Below are positions 17,546 through 26,323 of a stretch of DNA of 64,000 bases, one piece after another. Under the pieces are notes generated by a model, which had not been told where the DNA came from, searched no databases, and was given only the letters and a program-made list of their open reading frames with translations. Each line of letters begins with the position of its first letter. Position 1 is the first letter of the stretch. The position numbers and the translations under genes were made by a program. This DNA is from Gammaproteobacteria bacterium (GTDB taxonomy: Bacteria > Pseudomonadota > Gammaproteobacteria > SZUA-152), in contig JAKIUN010000010.1 of the NCBI GenBank assembly GCA_021647505.1, positions 1 through 64,000 of the forward strand. Direction: 5' to 3'.

Positions 17546-18685
17546 ATGGACGCTGAACCCGGTAAAAGCGGGCTGACAGACCATTACATCGGCCTGATGT
17601 CCGGCACCAGCCTGGACAGCATCGATGCCGTGCTGGTGGATTTTGCCGACGACCCACCCCGGCTCATCGAGGCCTACACCCATCCCTTGCCCGATGCCCT
17701 GCGCCAGCAGCTGGTCGCCCTGTGCCAGCCGGGCGATGATGAGATCGAACGCATGGGCCGGGCCGATATGGTGCTGGGCGAGCTGTTTGCCGACGCTGTA
17801 CAACAATTGCTGAGTCAGGCCAACCTTCCCAGCAGCGAAATCCACGCTATCGGCAGCCACGGCCAGACCATCCGCCACCGCCCCGAGGCCGGCTTCACCC
17901 TACAGATCGGCGATGCCAACCGCATCGCCCGGCGCACCGGCATCACCACGGTGACCGACTTCCGCCGCCGCGACATGGCCGCCGGTGGACAGGGCGCCCC
18001 CCTGGTACCCGCCTTTCACGCCGCCCTGTTCCGCTCGCCGGACATCTCGCGCGTCGTACTGAATCTGGGCGGCATGGCCAATATCACCCTGCTGCCTGCC
18101 GACCCTGAACAGCCTGTTTCTGGCTACGACACCGGCCCCGGTAACGTGCTCATGGATGCCTGGGCACGGCAACATTTAGGCCGCCCGCTGGATGAAAACG
18201 GCACCTGGGCCGCCACCGGCTGCGTGGATGAAGCATTGCTGACGCACTGCCTGAGTGATATCTATTTCCGCCAATTGCCACCCAAGAGCACCGGCCGGGA
18301 GTACTTCAATACCGACTGGCTGGCAGCACGACTAATCAAGAGCGAGAGTAAGCGCTCACGCTCCCCCGCCAACGTACAGGCGACTCTCTGCGAACTCACC
18401 GCCATCTCAGTGGCAGAGGCCATCCGGCAGGCAGACACAGACGCCACTGAATTACTGGTCTGCGGCGGCGGTGTACACAATGCCCACCTGCTAGCACGCC
18501 TGGGTGCGCATCTCGACTCGATGAACATCATTCCCAGCAATGAACGGGGACTGGCAGCGGACTGGGTGGAGGCCGTTGCCTTTGCCTGGCTGGCGCGCGA
18601 AACCCTGGCCGGACGGCCCGGCAACCTGCCGGCCGTGACAGGGGCCAGCGAGGCCGTGGTGCTAGGAGCGGTATATCAGTGCTGA
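17546..18685 (+). CDS. anmK: Anhydro-N-acetylmuramic acid kinase
   Basis: The 379-residue enzyme phosphorylates and opens 1,6-anhydro-MurNAc during peptidoglycan recycling, giving MurNAc-6-phosphate. The N-terminal GLMSGTSLDSIDAVLVDF and the SHGQTIRH and GYDTGPGNVLMDAW blocks are those of the AnmK family (ASKHA fold). The size is normal. It follows the M23 endopeptidase by 47 bases. The stop codon lies inside a 7-bp tandem repeat. Confidence 0.95.
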   Translation: MDAEPGKSGLTDHYIGLMSGTSLDSIDAVLVDFADDPPRLIEAYTHPLPDALRQQLVALCQPGDDEIERMGRADMVLGELFADAVQQLLSQANLPSSEIHAIGSHGQTIRHRPEAGFTLQIGDANRIARRTGITTVTDFRRRDMAAGGQGAPLVPAFHAALFRSPDISRVVLNLGGMANITLLPADPEQPVSGYDTGPGNVLMDAWARQHLGRPLDENGTWAATGCVDEALLTHCLSDIYFRQLPPKSTGREYFNTDWLAARLIKSESKRSRSPANVQATLCELTAISVAEAIRQADTDATELLVCGGGVHNAHLLARLGAHLDSMNIIPSNERGLAADWVEAVAFAWLARETLAGRPGNLPAVTGASEAVVLGAVYQC

Positions 18686-18708
18686 GTGCTGAGTGCTGAG
18701 TGCTGAGT
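18678..18708. repeat. 7-bp tandem repeat (agtgctg, about 4.4 copies) at the anmK stop
   Basis: The repeat begins in the last codons of anmK and runs into the intergenic space. Each unit carries a TGA in the anmK frame or a neighbouring frame, so changes in copy number would hardly alter the protein end. Confidence 0.9.
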
Positions 18709-18736
18709 AATTGTAGCCCTGTGGTTGACATCACTC

Positions 18737-18773
18737 ACGAAAAAAGGGGCCACATGGCCCCTTTTTTTCGTGC
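18737..18773. terminator. Bidirectional terminator between anmK and citrate synthase
   Basis: A long stem with a core aaaaaaggggcc / ggcccctttttt around an acat loop lies between two converging genes. It has A and T runs on both sides, so it can end transcripts from either direction. Confidence 0.92.
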
Positions 18774-18787
18774 CAGATCCAAAGACC

Positions 18788-19948
18788 TCAGCGCTGCGCC
18801 AACGGCACATAATCCCGTGCCGGATGCCCGGTATAAACCTGGGTCGGCCGGAAGATGCGGTTATCGCCCAATTGCTCGCGCCAGTGGGCCAGCCAACCAG
18901 CGGTACGGGCAATAGCGAAAATGGCGGTAAACTGATCTGCGGGAATGCCCATCTCGTGGTAGAGGATACCCGAGTAGAAATCCACGTTGGCATAGACGCC
19001 CTTATGCGCCAATCGCTCCTCGGCGGCCTTTTCCACCGCCAGCGCCGTCTCCATCAGGGGATTGACGTCGTCGCCGCCACGTGCCTCCTTTAGCCTTGCT
19101 ACCAGGCCCTGGAGGATTGTTGCACGGGGATCCTTGGTCTTGTATTCGCGGTGCCCCATACCCCAGACTACCTGTTTGCTGGCCAGCTTTTCCTCTACAT
19201 AGGCCTCGGCCCGCTCCGGACATCCAATCTCATGCAACATCTCCAGCACCCGCTGATTAGCGCCGCCGTGCAGCGGGCCGGACAGGGTGCCAATGGCGGC
19301 AGCAATGACGCTGTAAGGGCTGGCCAGGGTTGATGCGGTCACCAGGGTGGAGAAGGTCGAGGCATTGATGGTGTGTTCGGCGTGCAGAATCAGACACACG
19401 TCCATGATACGCGCCAGCAGCGGATCCGGCTCCTCGCCGGTGAGCATGTAGAGGAAATTTTCGGCGTAGTTGAGATCCGTGCGTGGCGCCGGCGGCTCGT
19501 AGCCATTGCGCAGGTGTTCCCACATGGCGACGATGGTACCCATGCGGGCAATAATCTTCACCGTCATGCGGTGAATATAGTTGAGATCCTCGCAGACGTC
19601 CTTGCCGGTCAGGCACTCATTGCCGGGATAAAACATGGAGAGGCTGGCTATGGCGGTCTGCAGCATGTCCATCGGGTGCCCGGTGGAGGGCAAGTTCTTC
19701 ATCAATTCTTCAATATGAAACTTGACCCGGCGATTGGCGCGTAACTCCCGATCAAAGTCTGCCAGATCTTCACGGATCGGCAGCTCGCCATCCAGCAGCA
19801 ACAACGTGGTTTCCTCGAAGCTGCTGTGTTCAGCCAGCTGTTCAATGGGGTAACCCCGATAATAGAGGACGCCTTTTTCGCCATCGATATCCGAAATATT
19901 GGACTGGGTGGCAGGCACCCCCGCCAGTCCGGGCAGGTATTCGCTCAT
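18788..19948 (-). CDS. gltA: Citrate synthase, short form
   Basis: The 386-residue enzyme condenses acetyl-CoA and oxaloacetate to citrate. The ATG at 19948 (MSEYLPGLAGVP) is used; the longer open frame upstream lacks similarity. Active-site residues are visible in HAEHTINASTF (His), GPLHGGANQRVLEM (His) and YANVDFYSG (Asp). The length is closer to the approximately 375-residue Bacillus/archaeal type than to the 427-residue NADH-inhibited E. coli enzyme. A methylcitrate synthase role cannot be excluded, but no prp genes are nearby. It converges on anmK over a shared terminator. Confidence 0.93.
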   Translation of the reverse strand: MSEYLPGLAGVPATQSNISDIDGEKGVLYYRGYPIEQLAEHSSFEETTLLLLDGELPIREDLADFDRELRANRRVKFHIEELMKNLPSTGHPMDMLQTAIASLSMFYPGNECLTGKDVCEDLNYIHRMTVKIIARMGTIVAMWEHLRNGYEPPAPRTDLNYAENFLYMLTGEEPDPLLARIMDVCLILHAEHTINASTFSTLVTASTLASPYSVIAAAIGTLSGPLHGGANQRVLEMLHEIGCPERAEAYVEEKLASKQVVWGMGHREYKTKDPRATILQGLVARLKEARGGDDVNPLMETALAVEKAAEERLAHKGVYANVDFYSGILYHEMGIPADQFTAIFAIARTAGWLAHWREQLGDNRIFRPTQVYTGHPARDYVPLAQR

Positions 19949-19993
19949 GGGGAGTCTCCGCGTAACGCTGAAATGGAATCCGCTAAGGGTAAC

Positions 19994-20018
19994 AAAAAAG
20001 GGAGGCCGGCGGCCTCCC
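19994..20018 (-). terminator. Terminator of erpA
   Basis: A nine-pair stem gggaggccg / cggcctccc with a one-base apex on paper is followed on the minus strand by six T. It lies 35-60 bases after the erpA stop. Confidence 0.85.
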
Positions 20019-20052
20019 TTGCTAACCCGGCGCCTGCCGGGCCGGGTAGAAC

Positions 20053-20409
20053 TCAGACCGAAAAGGACGAACCACAACCACAGGTGGTGCTGGCATTGGG
20101 GTTACGGATCACGAACTGCGCGCCCTGCAGGCCTTCAGTGTAATCCACCTCGGAACCGGCCAGGTACTGGTAACTCATGGGGTCGACGAGGAAGGTCACA
20201 CCGCCCTTTTCCACCGCCGTATCGCCATCATTGATGGTTTCATCAAAGGTAAAACCGTACTGGAAACCCGAGCAGCCGCCACCAGAGATAAAGACACGCA
20301 GCTTCAATGCCGCATTGCCCTCTTCCTCGATCAACGCCCGAACCTTGTTGGCCGCACTGTCGGTAATGGTAATCGGGGCCTCGGCTTCGCTCGCCACTTC
20401 AGTCGCCAT
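20053..20409 (-). CDS. erpA: ErpA-type iron-sulfur cluster insertion protein
   Basis: The 118-residue A-type carrier delivers Fe-S clusters to essential apoproteins such as isoprenoid-synthesis enzymes. Cys46 ([15 protein letters not shown]) and Cys110/Cys112 in the C-terminal TTCGCG complete the cluster-binding triad. The ATG at 20409 is chosen over a start six codons upstream. It is the last gene of the run argC-DUF6776-bactofilin-erpA and is followed by its own terminator. Confidence 0.95.
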   Translation of the reverse strand: MATEVASEAEAPITITDSAANKVRALIEEEGNAALKLRVFISGGGCSGFQYGFTFDETINDGDTAVEKGGVTFLVDPMSYQYLAGSEVDYTEGLQGAQFVIRNPNASTTCGCGSSFSV

Positions 20410-20473
20410 GGTCAAATCTCCCATCAAATATCAGCATTCGTTAATACTACCTTTCCATTTCCGACCTATACAG

Positions 20474-20908
20474 TCAAGCTTTATCGGCAATCGGCTCACC
20501 GCCCTCTGTATCCGCTTCCGGCTCTGACTCTGCCGCCTCGTTCTGATGCACCAGATTACCATTGACCTCGGCACCCATCGCCATCTCGATGAGGCTGTAA
20601 TAGACATTACCTGTGACCCGCGCCTGTGGTGCAAGTTCGATGTGCTCCAGCGCATGCACATCACCCTGCACCTCACCATTGAGCACGATACAGCGCACCC
20701 GTACCTCGCCCTCGATACGGCCATTTTCACTCATGGTGAGCATGCTGCCCTCATCCTCGGCAATAACGTTGCCCATCACCACACCGTCGATGTGCAGGCC
20801 GTCTTTGAAATGGATATCTCCCCGCAGCACAGTGCCCTTGCCAATCAGAGTATCAATCTGCGCATTGCGGCGCCGGGAATGCTGTTTTGACTTGCGACCT
20901 CGAAACAT
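20474..20908 (-). CDS. Bactofilin (polymer-forming cytoskeletal protein)
   Basis: The 144-residue protein has a basic N-terminus (MFRGRKSKQHSRRR), a right-handed beta-helix core with repeated hydrophobic turns (about 20-115, DTLIGKGTVLRGDIHF and on), and an acidic tail. Bactofilins polymerise without nucleotide and scaffold wall enzymes or cell-shape machinery. There is no transmembrane segment. It lies between the DUF6776 gene and erpA on one strand. Confidence 0.9.
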   Translation of the reverse strand: MFRGRKSKQHSRRRNAQIDTLIGKGTVLRGDIHFKDGLHIDGVVMGNVIAEDEGSMLTMSENGRIEGEVRVRCIVLNGEVQGDVHALEHIELAPQARVTGNVYYSLIEMAMGAEVNGNLVHQNEAAESEPEADTEGGEPIADKA

Positions 20909-20946
20909 GGGCACACTGCTCCTTCAATGGGTTTAATCTGATTTAA

Positions 20947-21663
20947 TCAGGCAACGATATCCGACCAATCAAAGCTTTTCTTAAAAGGCTTCCAACCTTT
21001 TCCGACGGGCACCACCTCAATGATCACCCGTGAGGGCAAAAAACCTTCCGGCAGGACGATGTCGCCCTCGATATTCTGAAAATACTTGAAACGCAGCTTG
21101 AGCCGATCCAGGGTACCTCCGGATACCTCTTTCAGGCTAAGCTGGGTCTGTTTGCCCTGCAAGACACCCTCGATAACGATGCGAGCATGGCCCTTGACCA
21201 GGCGGTTATTGGTACGCAGCTGGGTCAGCACCAGTTTGAAACGATACACGCCCGCCCCGCCCATGCCGAACAGACTGAAACGGGTTACGTTCAGGCCACT
21301 GGCGGTCTCCGCCGGGGACACAATACCGCGATAAAAGGCCACCTCCTCCCTAAGTTCAAGCATTTCATCCTGCACCTGTTTGAGGGAGCGCTCCACCTCA
21401 CCATAGGCCTGGCGGTCGATCTGTTCCGCACGTTCCAGCACCACCACGCGGCTACTCAAGCGCCGGTTATCGGCCTCAGTCTCAGCCAGCTGTGCCCCTA
21501 GTCGATCCCGTTCGATGCGCAGGCTGTCATTGTCCAGCCCCGCCGCCTGCTGACCCAGCAGGAAGACACCCCAACTCCCCAGTCCCAGCATCAACAATAG
21601 CAAGGCCAGCTTGGTGCGACGCAGCCACTGCGAATGCGATTTGATAATCAGGCGGGAAGACAT
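20947..21663 (-). CDS. DUF6776-family single-pass membrane protein with coiled coil
   Basis: The 238-residue protein has a short cytoplasmic N-terminus, one membrane segment (about 17-38, TKLALLLLMLGLGSWGVFLL) and a heptad-rich coiled coil (about 45-110). The rest is a compact periplasmic domain. The family is conserved beside bactofilin genes; its function is unknown. The start at 21663 gives MSSRLIIKSHSQW. It abuts the inverted-repeat element at 21665-21905, so any upstream ribosome-binding or promoter signal must lie within that element. Confidence 0.85.
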   Translation of the reverse strand: MSSRLIIKSHSQWLRRTKLALLLLMLGLGSWGVFLLGQQAAGLDNDSLRIERDRLGAQLAETEADNRRLSSRVVVLERAEQIDRQAYGEVERSLKQVQDEMLELREEVAFYRGIVSPAETASGLNVTRFSLFGMGGAGVYRFKLVLTQLRTNNRLVKGHARIVIEGVLQGKQTQLSLKEVSGGTLDRLKLRFKYFQNIEGDIVLPEGFLPSRVIIEVVPVGKGWKPFKKSFDWSDIVA

Positions 21664-21664
21664 G

Positions 21665-21905
21665 ATCCTAGAATCCGCAGTTGGACGGGGTGGAGTGTGT
21701 GCTTGTGGGGGTACATGGCAAGGCGCAACGACGCGGAATAGTCGTTCTATTCCAAGATGTTGCAACGCTGCCATGTGCCGCCACAAGCGTGCAATCCGTC
21801 CCGTAGCGTGGCTCACCCAGCGGGTAAATAAGACCGTCGTGGCTAATAACTTGCATAACAGTAACTTAGTCTCAGTTCGGAGCAGTCAACTGCGGATTCT
21901 AGGAT
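21665..21905. mobile_element. MITE-like element with 19-bp terminal inverted repeats
   Basis: Perfect inverted repeats atcctagaatccgcagttg at 21665-21683 and its complement at 21887-21905 bound 241 bases without an ORF. Inside are further pairings: ggaatag-tcgtt-ctattcc near 21737-21757, within a longer imperfect hairpin from acatggca to tgccatgt. The layout is that of a non-autonomous transposable element. It lies between argC and the DUF6776 gene, one base from the latter's start codon. Confidence 0.8.
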
Positions 21906-21926
21906 GATAGCTTTAGTGACAAATCC

Positions 21927-22955
21927 TTAAGGCACCAGCGCAATCCCCTCCAGACCCGCCTGTTCCGGCAGGCCAAACATGATGTTCATGTTCTGCACCG
22001 CTTGCCCGGCGGCGCCCTTGACCAGATTGTCGATCACCGACAATACCACCACCGTATCACCACCCTGTGGCCGGTGCACGGCGATACGGCAGGTATTGGC
22101 CCCCTTCACGCTGCGCGTCTCCGGGTGGCTGCCGGCGGGCAACACATCGACGAAGGGTTCGTTGGCATAACGCTGTTCAAACAAGGCCTGAAGATCGGCG
22201 CCATCCTCCACCAGCGTGGCATAGAGGGTGGCGTGAATACCGCGCAACATGGGCACCAGATGCGGCACAAAGGTCAATCCTACACCTTCGGCCACGGCAT
22301 CCAGGCCCTGGCGGATCTCTGGCCAGTGGCGATGCCCTGGCACGGCGTAGGCCTTGAAGCTCTCGCTGGTCTCACACAGCAGGGTGGCGACACTGGCTTT
22401 GCGCCCGGCGCCGCTGACACCGGACTTGCAGTCGGCAATGATGCGCCCGGGCTCGATGCAGTCCTGTTCCAGCAACGGCAGCAGACCCAGCTGCACCGCC
22501 GTCGGATAGCAACCGGGGTTGGCGATCAGGCGAGCCTCGCGGATGGCCTCGCGGTTGACCTCCGGCAGACCATAGACCGCCTCGGCCAGTACGTCTGGGC
22601 AGGCATGGGGCATGCCATACCATTGCACCCATTCGCCGGTGTCTTTGAGACGAAAGTCCGCAGCCAGATCGATGATGCGCACACCAGCGCCCAGCAGCGC
22701 CGGCACCGACTGCATGGCCACGCCGTTGGGAGTCGCAAAAAATACCAGGTCGCAGGCAGCCAGGGCCTCGGCATTCGGCTCGCTGAAGGCCAGATCCACA
22801 CGCCCGCGCAGGTTGGGGAACATTTCCGCCACCGGCAAGCCGGCCTCGGAGCGGGAGGTGATCAGCGACAGTTCCGCGTCAGGATGCGCCGCCAGCAGGC
22901 GCAACAACTCGACACCGGTATAACCCGTACCGCCAACGATGCCAATCTTGATCAT
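21927..22955 (-). CDS. argC: N-acetyl-gamma-glutamyl-phosphate reductase
   Basis: The 342-residue enzyme catalyses the NADPH-dependent third step of arginine synthesis. The nucleotide-binding GGTGYTG is at residues 8-14 and the catalytic Cys149 is in [10 protein letters not shown] conserved His near 210 ([10 protein letters not shown]) is present. Length and both ends fit the long bacterial form. It heads the argC-DUF6776-bactofilin-erpA run and follows the triheme cytochrome genes on the same strand with a 76-base gap. Confidence 0.96.
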   Translation of the reverse strand: MIKIGIVGGTGYTGVELLRLLAAHPDAELSLITSRSEAGLPVAEMFPNLRGRVDLAFSEPNAEALAACDLVFFATPNGVAMQSVPALLGAGVRIIDLAADFRLKDTGEWVQWYGMPHACPDVLAEAVYGLPEVNREAIREARLIANPGCYPTAVQLGLLPLLEQDCIEPGRIIADCKSGVSGAGRKASVATLLCETSESFKAYAVPGHRHWPEIRQGLDAVAEGVGLTFVPHLVPMLRGIHATLYATLVEDGADLQALFEQRYANEPFVDVLPAGSHPETRSVKGANTCRIAVHRPQGGDTVVVLSVIDNLVKGAAGQAVQNMNIMFGLPEQAGLEGIALVP

Positions 22956-23031
22956 GAGTCTCTACTCCGTGTGCCGCTGAACCGGTAATGGTAAGTGCTG
23001 AGCGACAAAAGCGAAAGGCTTGCAAGCCACT

Positions 23032-23994
23032 CTAATTTTCCCCGGCGATACCGGCAACGGGATGAAAGGCCCGACTGATATAGGCCATGACGGCCTCAAG
23101 CTGTGACTCGCTCAGCACCGACTTCCAGGCTGGCATGGTGGTACCGGGCAGGCCTTCACGGATCGAATGCCGCAGGCGCTCGCGATTCATCCCCGACATG
23201 AAGCCCTCATCCGTCAAATTGCGCGGATGTGGCTCGAGAAAACTGCCAATCCAGTTTTTACCCGTCCCGTTTGCACCATGACAAAAGGCGCAGTTTGCCA
23301 ACCAAAGAACCTCCCCCTTTTTTTCCAGCGGCGTGAGACCCGCAATCTGTAGTGTCACGTCATGCTCGGCATAGGGCGTTGCGCCGGTCACCGTATCAGC
23401 CCGTCCATCCGCGCGATGTGAATAGCTGTTGCGCGGATATGATACCGGTCGTGGATCCCATATCACCCCTTCATCCAGCACCTTCGCCCGGTCGTGGCAA
23501 CTGATACAACTGTTCATAAAGACACGTTTACCCTGCTGCTGCTCCACACTCAGTGACTCCCAGGGTGTATCGATAGGGATGTCACCCCGCGCAAAGGGGA
23601 AGGCCGGCGCATATTTCTCTTCATGATCCGACCAACCATTCTCCGGCGTGTGATAGCGCGTATTTTCCGCCTTGCGCTCCATGAACTCCGTGCGAACAAA
23701 GTCCACCGCCAACACAATCTCTTCTTCCGTCAGGGTGTTATCAAAGGCCTTCATCGCCGTTCCGGCATTGCCGTGGGTCACCGTCATCAGCATGGTCTTG
23801 CGACTGAGCGTTGCCGGAGAGGTCGTACTGAAATCGCGCGGGACAGGATCCAGAAAGGTCGCTGCCAGGGTTTTGGCGTTACCGGAATACCCATGGCAAT
23901 AGTAGCAGCGGAAGTTGTAGATATCGCGGCCGCGCTCGTGGGCGGCCGCTTTCTCGTCAGGGCTCCTTAACAGGAGGTTTAACGGCTGACTCAA
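23032..23994 (-). CDS. Triheme c-type cytochrome without its own signal peptide (possible frameshift continuation)
   Basis: The 320-residue frame holds three CXXCH sites (CYYCH, CISCH, CAFCH), each in a cbb3-subunit-III-like or class I cytochrome c domain with distal Met candidates such as GTAM and GTTMPAW. It lacks any export signal. The only start near its beginning is a TTG that overlaps the upstream stop as TTGA and has no ribosome-binding site. Directly upstream is an A9 run at the end of the preceding cytochrome gene. A -1 slip there would join the two frames into one exported hexaheme protein of about 745 residues. Independent re-initiation is the alternative, but the product would then stay in the cytoplasm. 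Confidence 0.8.
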   Translation of the reverse strand: MSQPLNLLLRSPDEKAAAHERGRDIYNFRCYYCHGYSGNAKTLAATFLDPVPRDFSTTSPATLSRKTMLMTVTHGNAGTAMKAFDNTLTEEEIVLAVDFVRTEFMERKAENTRYHTPENGWSDHEEKYAPAFPFARGDIPIDTPWESLSVEQQQGKRVFMNSCISCHDRAKVLDEGVIWDPRPVSYPRNSYSHRADGRADTVTGATPYAEHDVTLQIAGLTPLEKKGEVLWLANCAFCHGANGTGKNWIGSFLEPHPRNLTDEGFMSGMNRERLRHSIREGLPGTTMPAWKSVLSESQLEAVMAYISRAFHPVAGIAGEN

Positions 23995-25253
23995 TCGGCT
24001 TTTTTTTTAATTTCTTCCGTCTGCTGCATCCCTTCTGTCGCTGCGGCTTCTTCCACGCCGCCGGCCTTGACGTCTTCAATAAAGGCGCGGAACACAAATT
24101 CGGTAATATCGGCAATCTGCTGGTCATCCAACACCTTGCTCCAGGCCGGCATCACCGTCCCCCGGCGCCCCTCGGCAATGCTGTCAAAGATGCGAGGGCG
24201 ATTCAGCGCCTGACGTGATTCCGGGCTGGTAAAGTCACGCGGACGCGGGATATTGAAGTAGGCGCGCGGACCGTTGCCGCCACCCTTGATCCCATGACAG
24301 GTAAAACAATTTTTCATGAAAAAATCACGCCCCTTGACCGGGTCGCCCGTCAACCCCTTCGGCAGCGGGAGGGTCATGTCGTTAGCCTCTGCATGACCCG
24401 GTGACACACCGGCGCCCATGGCCGGCATGCCACCCGCATGCGGGGAATGCTGGCCAGTCTGGGGCTCGGCAGAATCGGAGTTCACATTTTCCACGGGATT
24501 TTCAGGAGGCGCGGATTCATGCCGGTTTTCCACAACGGCTGACCCTGTAGCGACAGGCGCAGAACCGTTCTGCTGCATTCTGGGCACATGCCCCGTATCC
24601 TGATTCGGCGCAATTCCCATAAACTCATGACGGATATAGATGACAGCGGCCTCAATTTCCTCGCTCGATAGACGGCTCTTGAACGACTGCATCCCGGAGC
24701 CCGGTCGGCCATGAGTTACCGAGGTGATCATCCGCTGGCGCGTCAGAATGGACTTCGCCTCATCGCCGGTAAAGTCACGCGGCGGGGGATTGAGGCCATT
24801 TCTAGCCCAGTATGCAGTACTGCCCTTATCGCCATGGCAGACGGCACAGTGCTGGGCATAAATCGCCTCGCCCAGGCTCAGCTGGGGGGGCTCATCCGGC
24901 GTCTTTTCCGTCGGTGTCCGCATGAAAGTCTCACGCACATAGTCCACCACCGCTTCAATCTCCGCCGGTGTAAAGCGTCCCTCGTGGGACATCATGGCTG
25001 TGCCACGCCGACCATGGGTGACCGCGAAGATCATACGCTCGCGCGTCAACTCCATGGCGGCCTCCGTGCTGGTAAAATCTCTGGGACTTGGCCTCAGGCC
25101 ACTTTGAGTCGCCGTCTTGCCATCCCCGGCATCGCCGTGACAAATCGCACAAGCCTCACGGTAAAGCTTCCCCGCATCGATCACTTCAGCCTGGGCAACC
25201 GAAACCAACAGGCCGCCCAGCGTCAATCCAGACCACAGGACAAATTTCTTCAT
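23991..25253 (-). CDS. Triheme c-type cytochrome, exported
   Basis: The 420-residue protein has a clear signal peptide (residues 1-22, ending SVAQA). Two similar heme domains follow (CAICH near 36, CAVCH near 137), each with a PRDFT turn and an RMI..VTHGR motif. A Pro/Ala/Met-rich linker (about 225-310) leads to a third heme domain (CFTCH) with GTVMPAW as a probable Met-ligand loop. It belongs to the class I monoheme-domain type rather than the OmcS/OmcE-like type. It probably carries electrons in the periplasm. The 3' end, three AAA codons in an A9 run, overlaps the next cytochrome frame. Confidence 0.87.
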   Translation of the reverse strand: MKKFVLWSGLTLGGLLVSVAQAEVIDAGKLYREACAICHGDAGDGKTATQSGLRPSPRDFTSTEAAMELTRERMIFAVTHGRRGTAMMSHEGRFTPAEIEAVVDYVRETFMRTPTEKTPDEPPQLSLGEAIYAQHCAVCHGDKGSTAYWARNGLNPPPRDFTGDEAKSILTRQRMITSVTHGRPGSGMQSFKSRLSSEEIEAAVIYIRHEFMGIAPNQDTGHVPRMQQNGSAPVATGSAVVENRHESAPPENPVENVNSDSAEPQTGQHSPHAGGMPAMGAGVSPGHAEANDMTLPLPKGLTGDPVKGRDFFMKNCFTCHGIKGGGNGPRAYFNIPRPRDFTSPESRQALNRPRIFDSIAEGRRGTVMPAWSKVLDDQQIADITEFVFRAFIEDVKAGGVEEAAATEGMQQTEEIKKKAD

Positions 25254-25516
25254 GCTACCCTCAATTATGTTCGCGACTCATAATGCCAAGCGAAAACCAC
25301 CCGCCGCAGCCCACAGATTGTGGCGTAAAAAATAATATTACGCTACTCTACTAATGGGCATGGACGGCGACCACCGCTGCTATTGTAGCAATACCCATAT
25401 AACAACATAATACCCATATAATTATAATTAATAATCAAAACCAAGCAACGGCCAACTAAAAATATAACCGCAACAGGCCGACACAGGGTAAATAATACCA
25501 ACGTCAGTTTCGGGTA
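25254..25516. promoter_or_regulatory. AT-rich divergent intergenic region between two cytochrome transcripts
   Basis: This gap separates the minus-strand triheme genes from the plus-strand pentaheme gene, so it must hold promoters for both. It is far richer in A and T than its surroundings and contains the direct repeat aatacccatata at about 25388 and 25409. I could not fix specific -35/-10 pairs or an operator. Confidence 0.4.
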
Positions 25517-26323
25517 ATGATCATGGCGCCAAAATCCAGCAGGTCAGACAAGCACACAAAATTTATACTCATCCTGTCTTTACTGGCAGGGACGGTTTGG
25601 GGAACCGATACCTTCGCCGCCGCGATTGTTGGCGACCCGGTGCTGGGCGCCAGTGACCCTATCCTGGGCTCAAAACACGATTTTACCGGTCTGAATGAGC
25701 GTTCAGGCGTAAACTCCATGTCCGGCGTCGCCTTTTCTGACTACGGGTACTCCTGTGTATATTGCCACGTTCCGCCGGAAGAAGCGGGCGCAAGCCCCGC
25801 AAACTTTGGCGGCATTGATGGATGGAACCGCTATGTACCCACACTCAGCAACTACCAGCTATTCGATAGCCCGACCCTCGACCACAAGACCAACACCCCC
25901 AACCCCATCAGCATGCTCTGCCTGTCCTGTCACGACGGCACAATGGCGGTCGACATGGTCATCTTCAAACCGGCAACCTTCGACGCCAGTCAAAACGACT
26001 CTATGCACATGCGCCTCAGCGCGAGCGACGATATCGAGAGCTGTGGCAAATGCCATGATGGCCGGATCGGGCACGACATCACCGCAAAAGTACTGGGCAC
26101 CGACCTGCGCAATGACCACCCGATTTCCATGCAATATGCCGGCATTGGCTTCAATGATGTAGACTTCCGTCCACTGGAAACCCCCGATGGATTCCTTAAT
26201 GGTGTAAAACTCTATGATGGGAATGTAGAATGCATGACCTGCCACGATGTGCACGACCCCTCCCGCCCACTACTGCTTCGCGCCAACCCTGAGGTTCTAT
26301 GCTCTACCTGCCACACAAAGTGA
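25517..26323 (+). CDS. Pentaheme c-type cytochrome with OmcS/OmcE-like N-terminal module
   Basis: The 268-residue protein has a signal peptide (about 12-35) and five CXXCH sites (CVYCH, CLSCH, CGKCH, CMTCH, CSTCH). The spacing of the first two, with WNR between them and CLSCHDGTMA after, and the later GTDLRNDHPISM, repeat the module seen in the two undecaheme proteins and in the pentaheme protein at 27596. That pattern resembles Geobacter OmcS/OmcE filament cytochromes; His residues outside CXXCH would give bis-His ligation. Two ATGs six bases apart are possible starts. The stop overlaps the next start as TGATG, coupling it to an NHL lipoprotein. Confidence 0.88.
   Translation: MIMAPKSSRSDKHTKFILILSLLAGTVWGTDTFAAAIVGDPVLGASDPILGSKHDFTGLNERSGVNSMSGVAFSDYGYSCVYCHVPPEEAGASPANFGGIDGWNRYVPTLSNYQLFDSPTLDHKTNTPNPISMLCLSCHDGTMAVDMVIFKPATFDASQNDSMHMRLSASDDIESCGKCHDGRIGHDITAKVLGTDLRNDHPISMQYAGIGFNDVDFRPLETPDGFLNGVKLYDGNVECMTCHDVHDPSRPLLLRANPEVLCSTCHTK

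Noticed and set aside
18678-18708. 7-bp tandem repeat as a phase-variation switch for anmK
   Set aside because: The stop codon sits at the start of the repeat, so copy-number change would not alter the reading frame of the protein.
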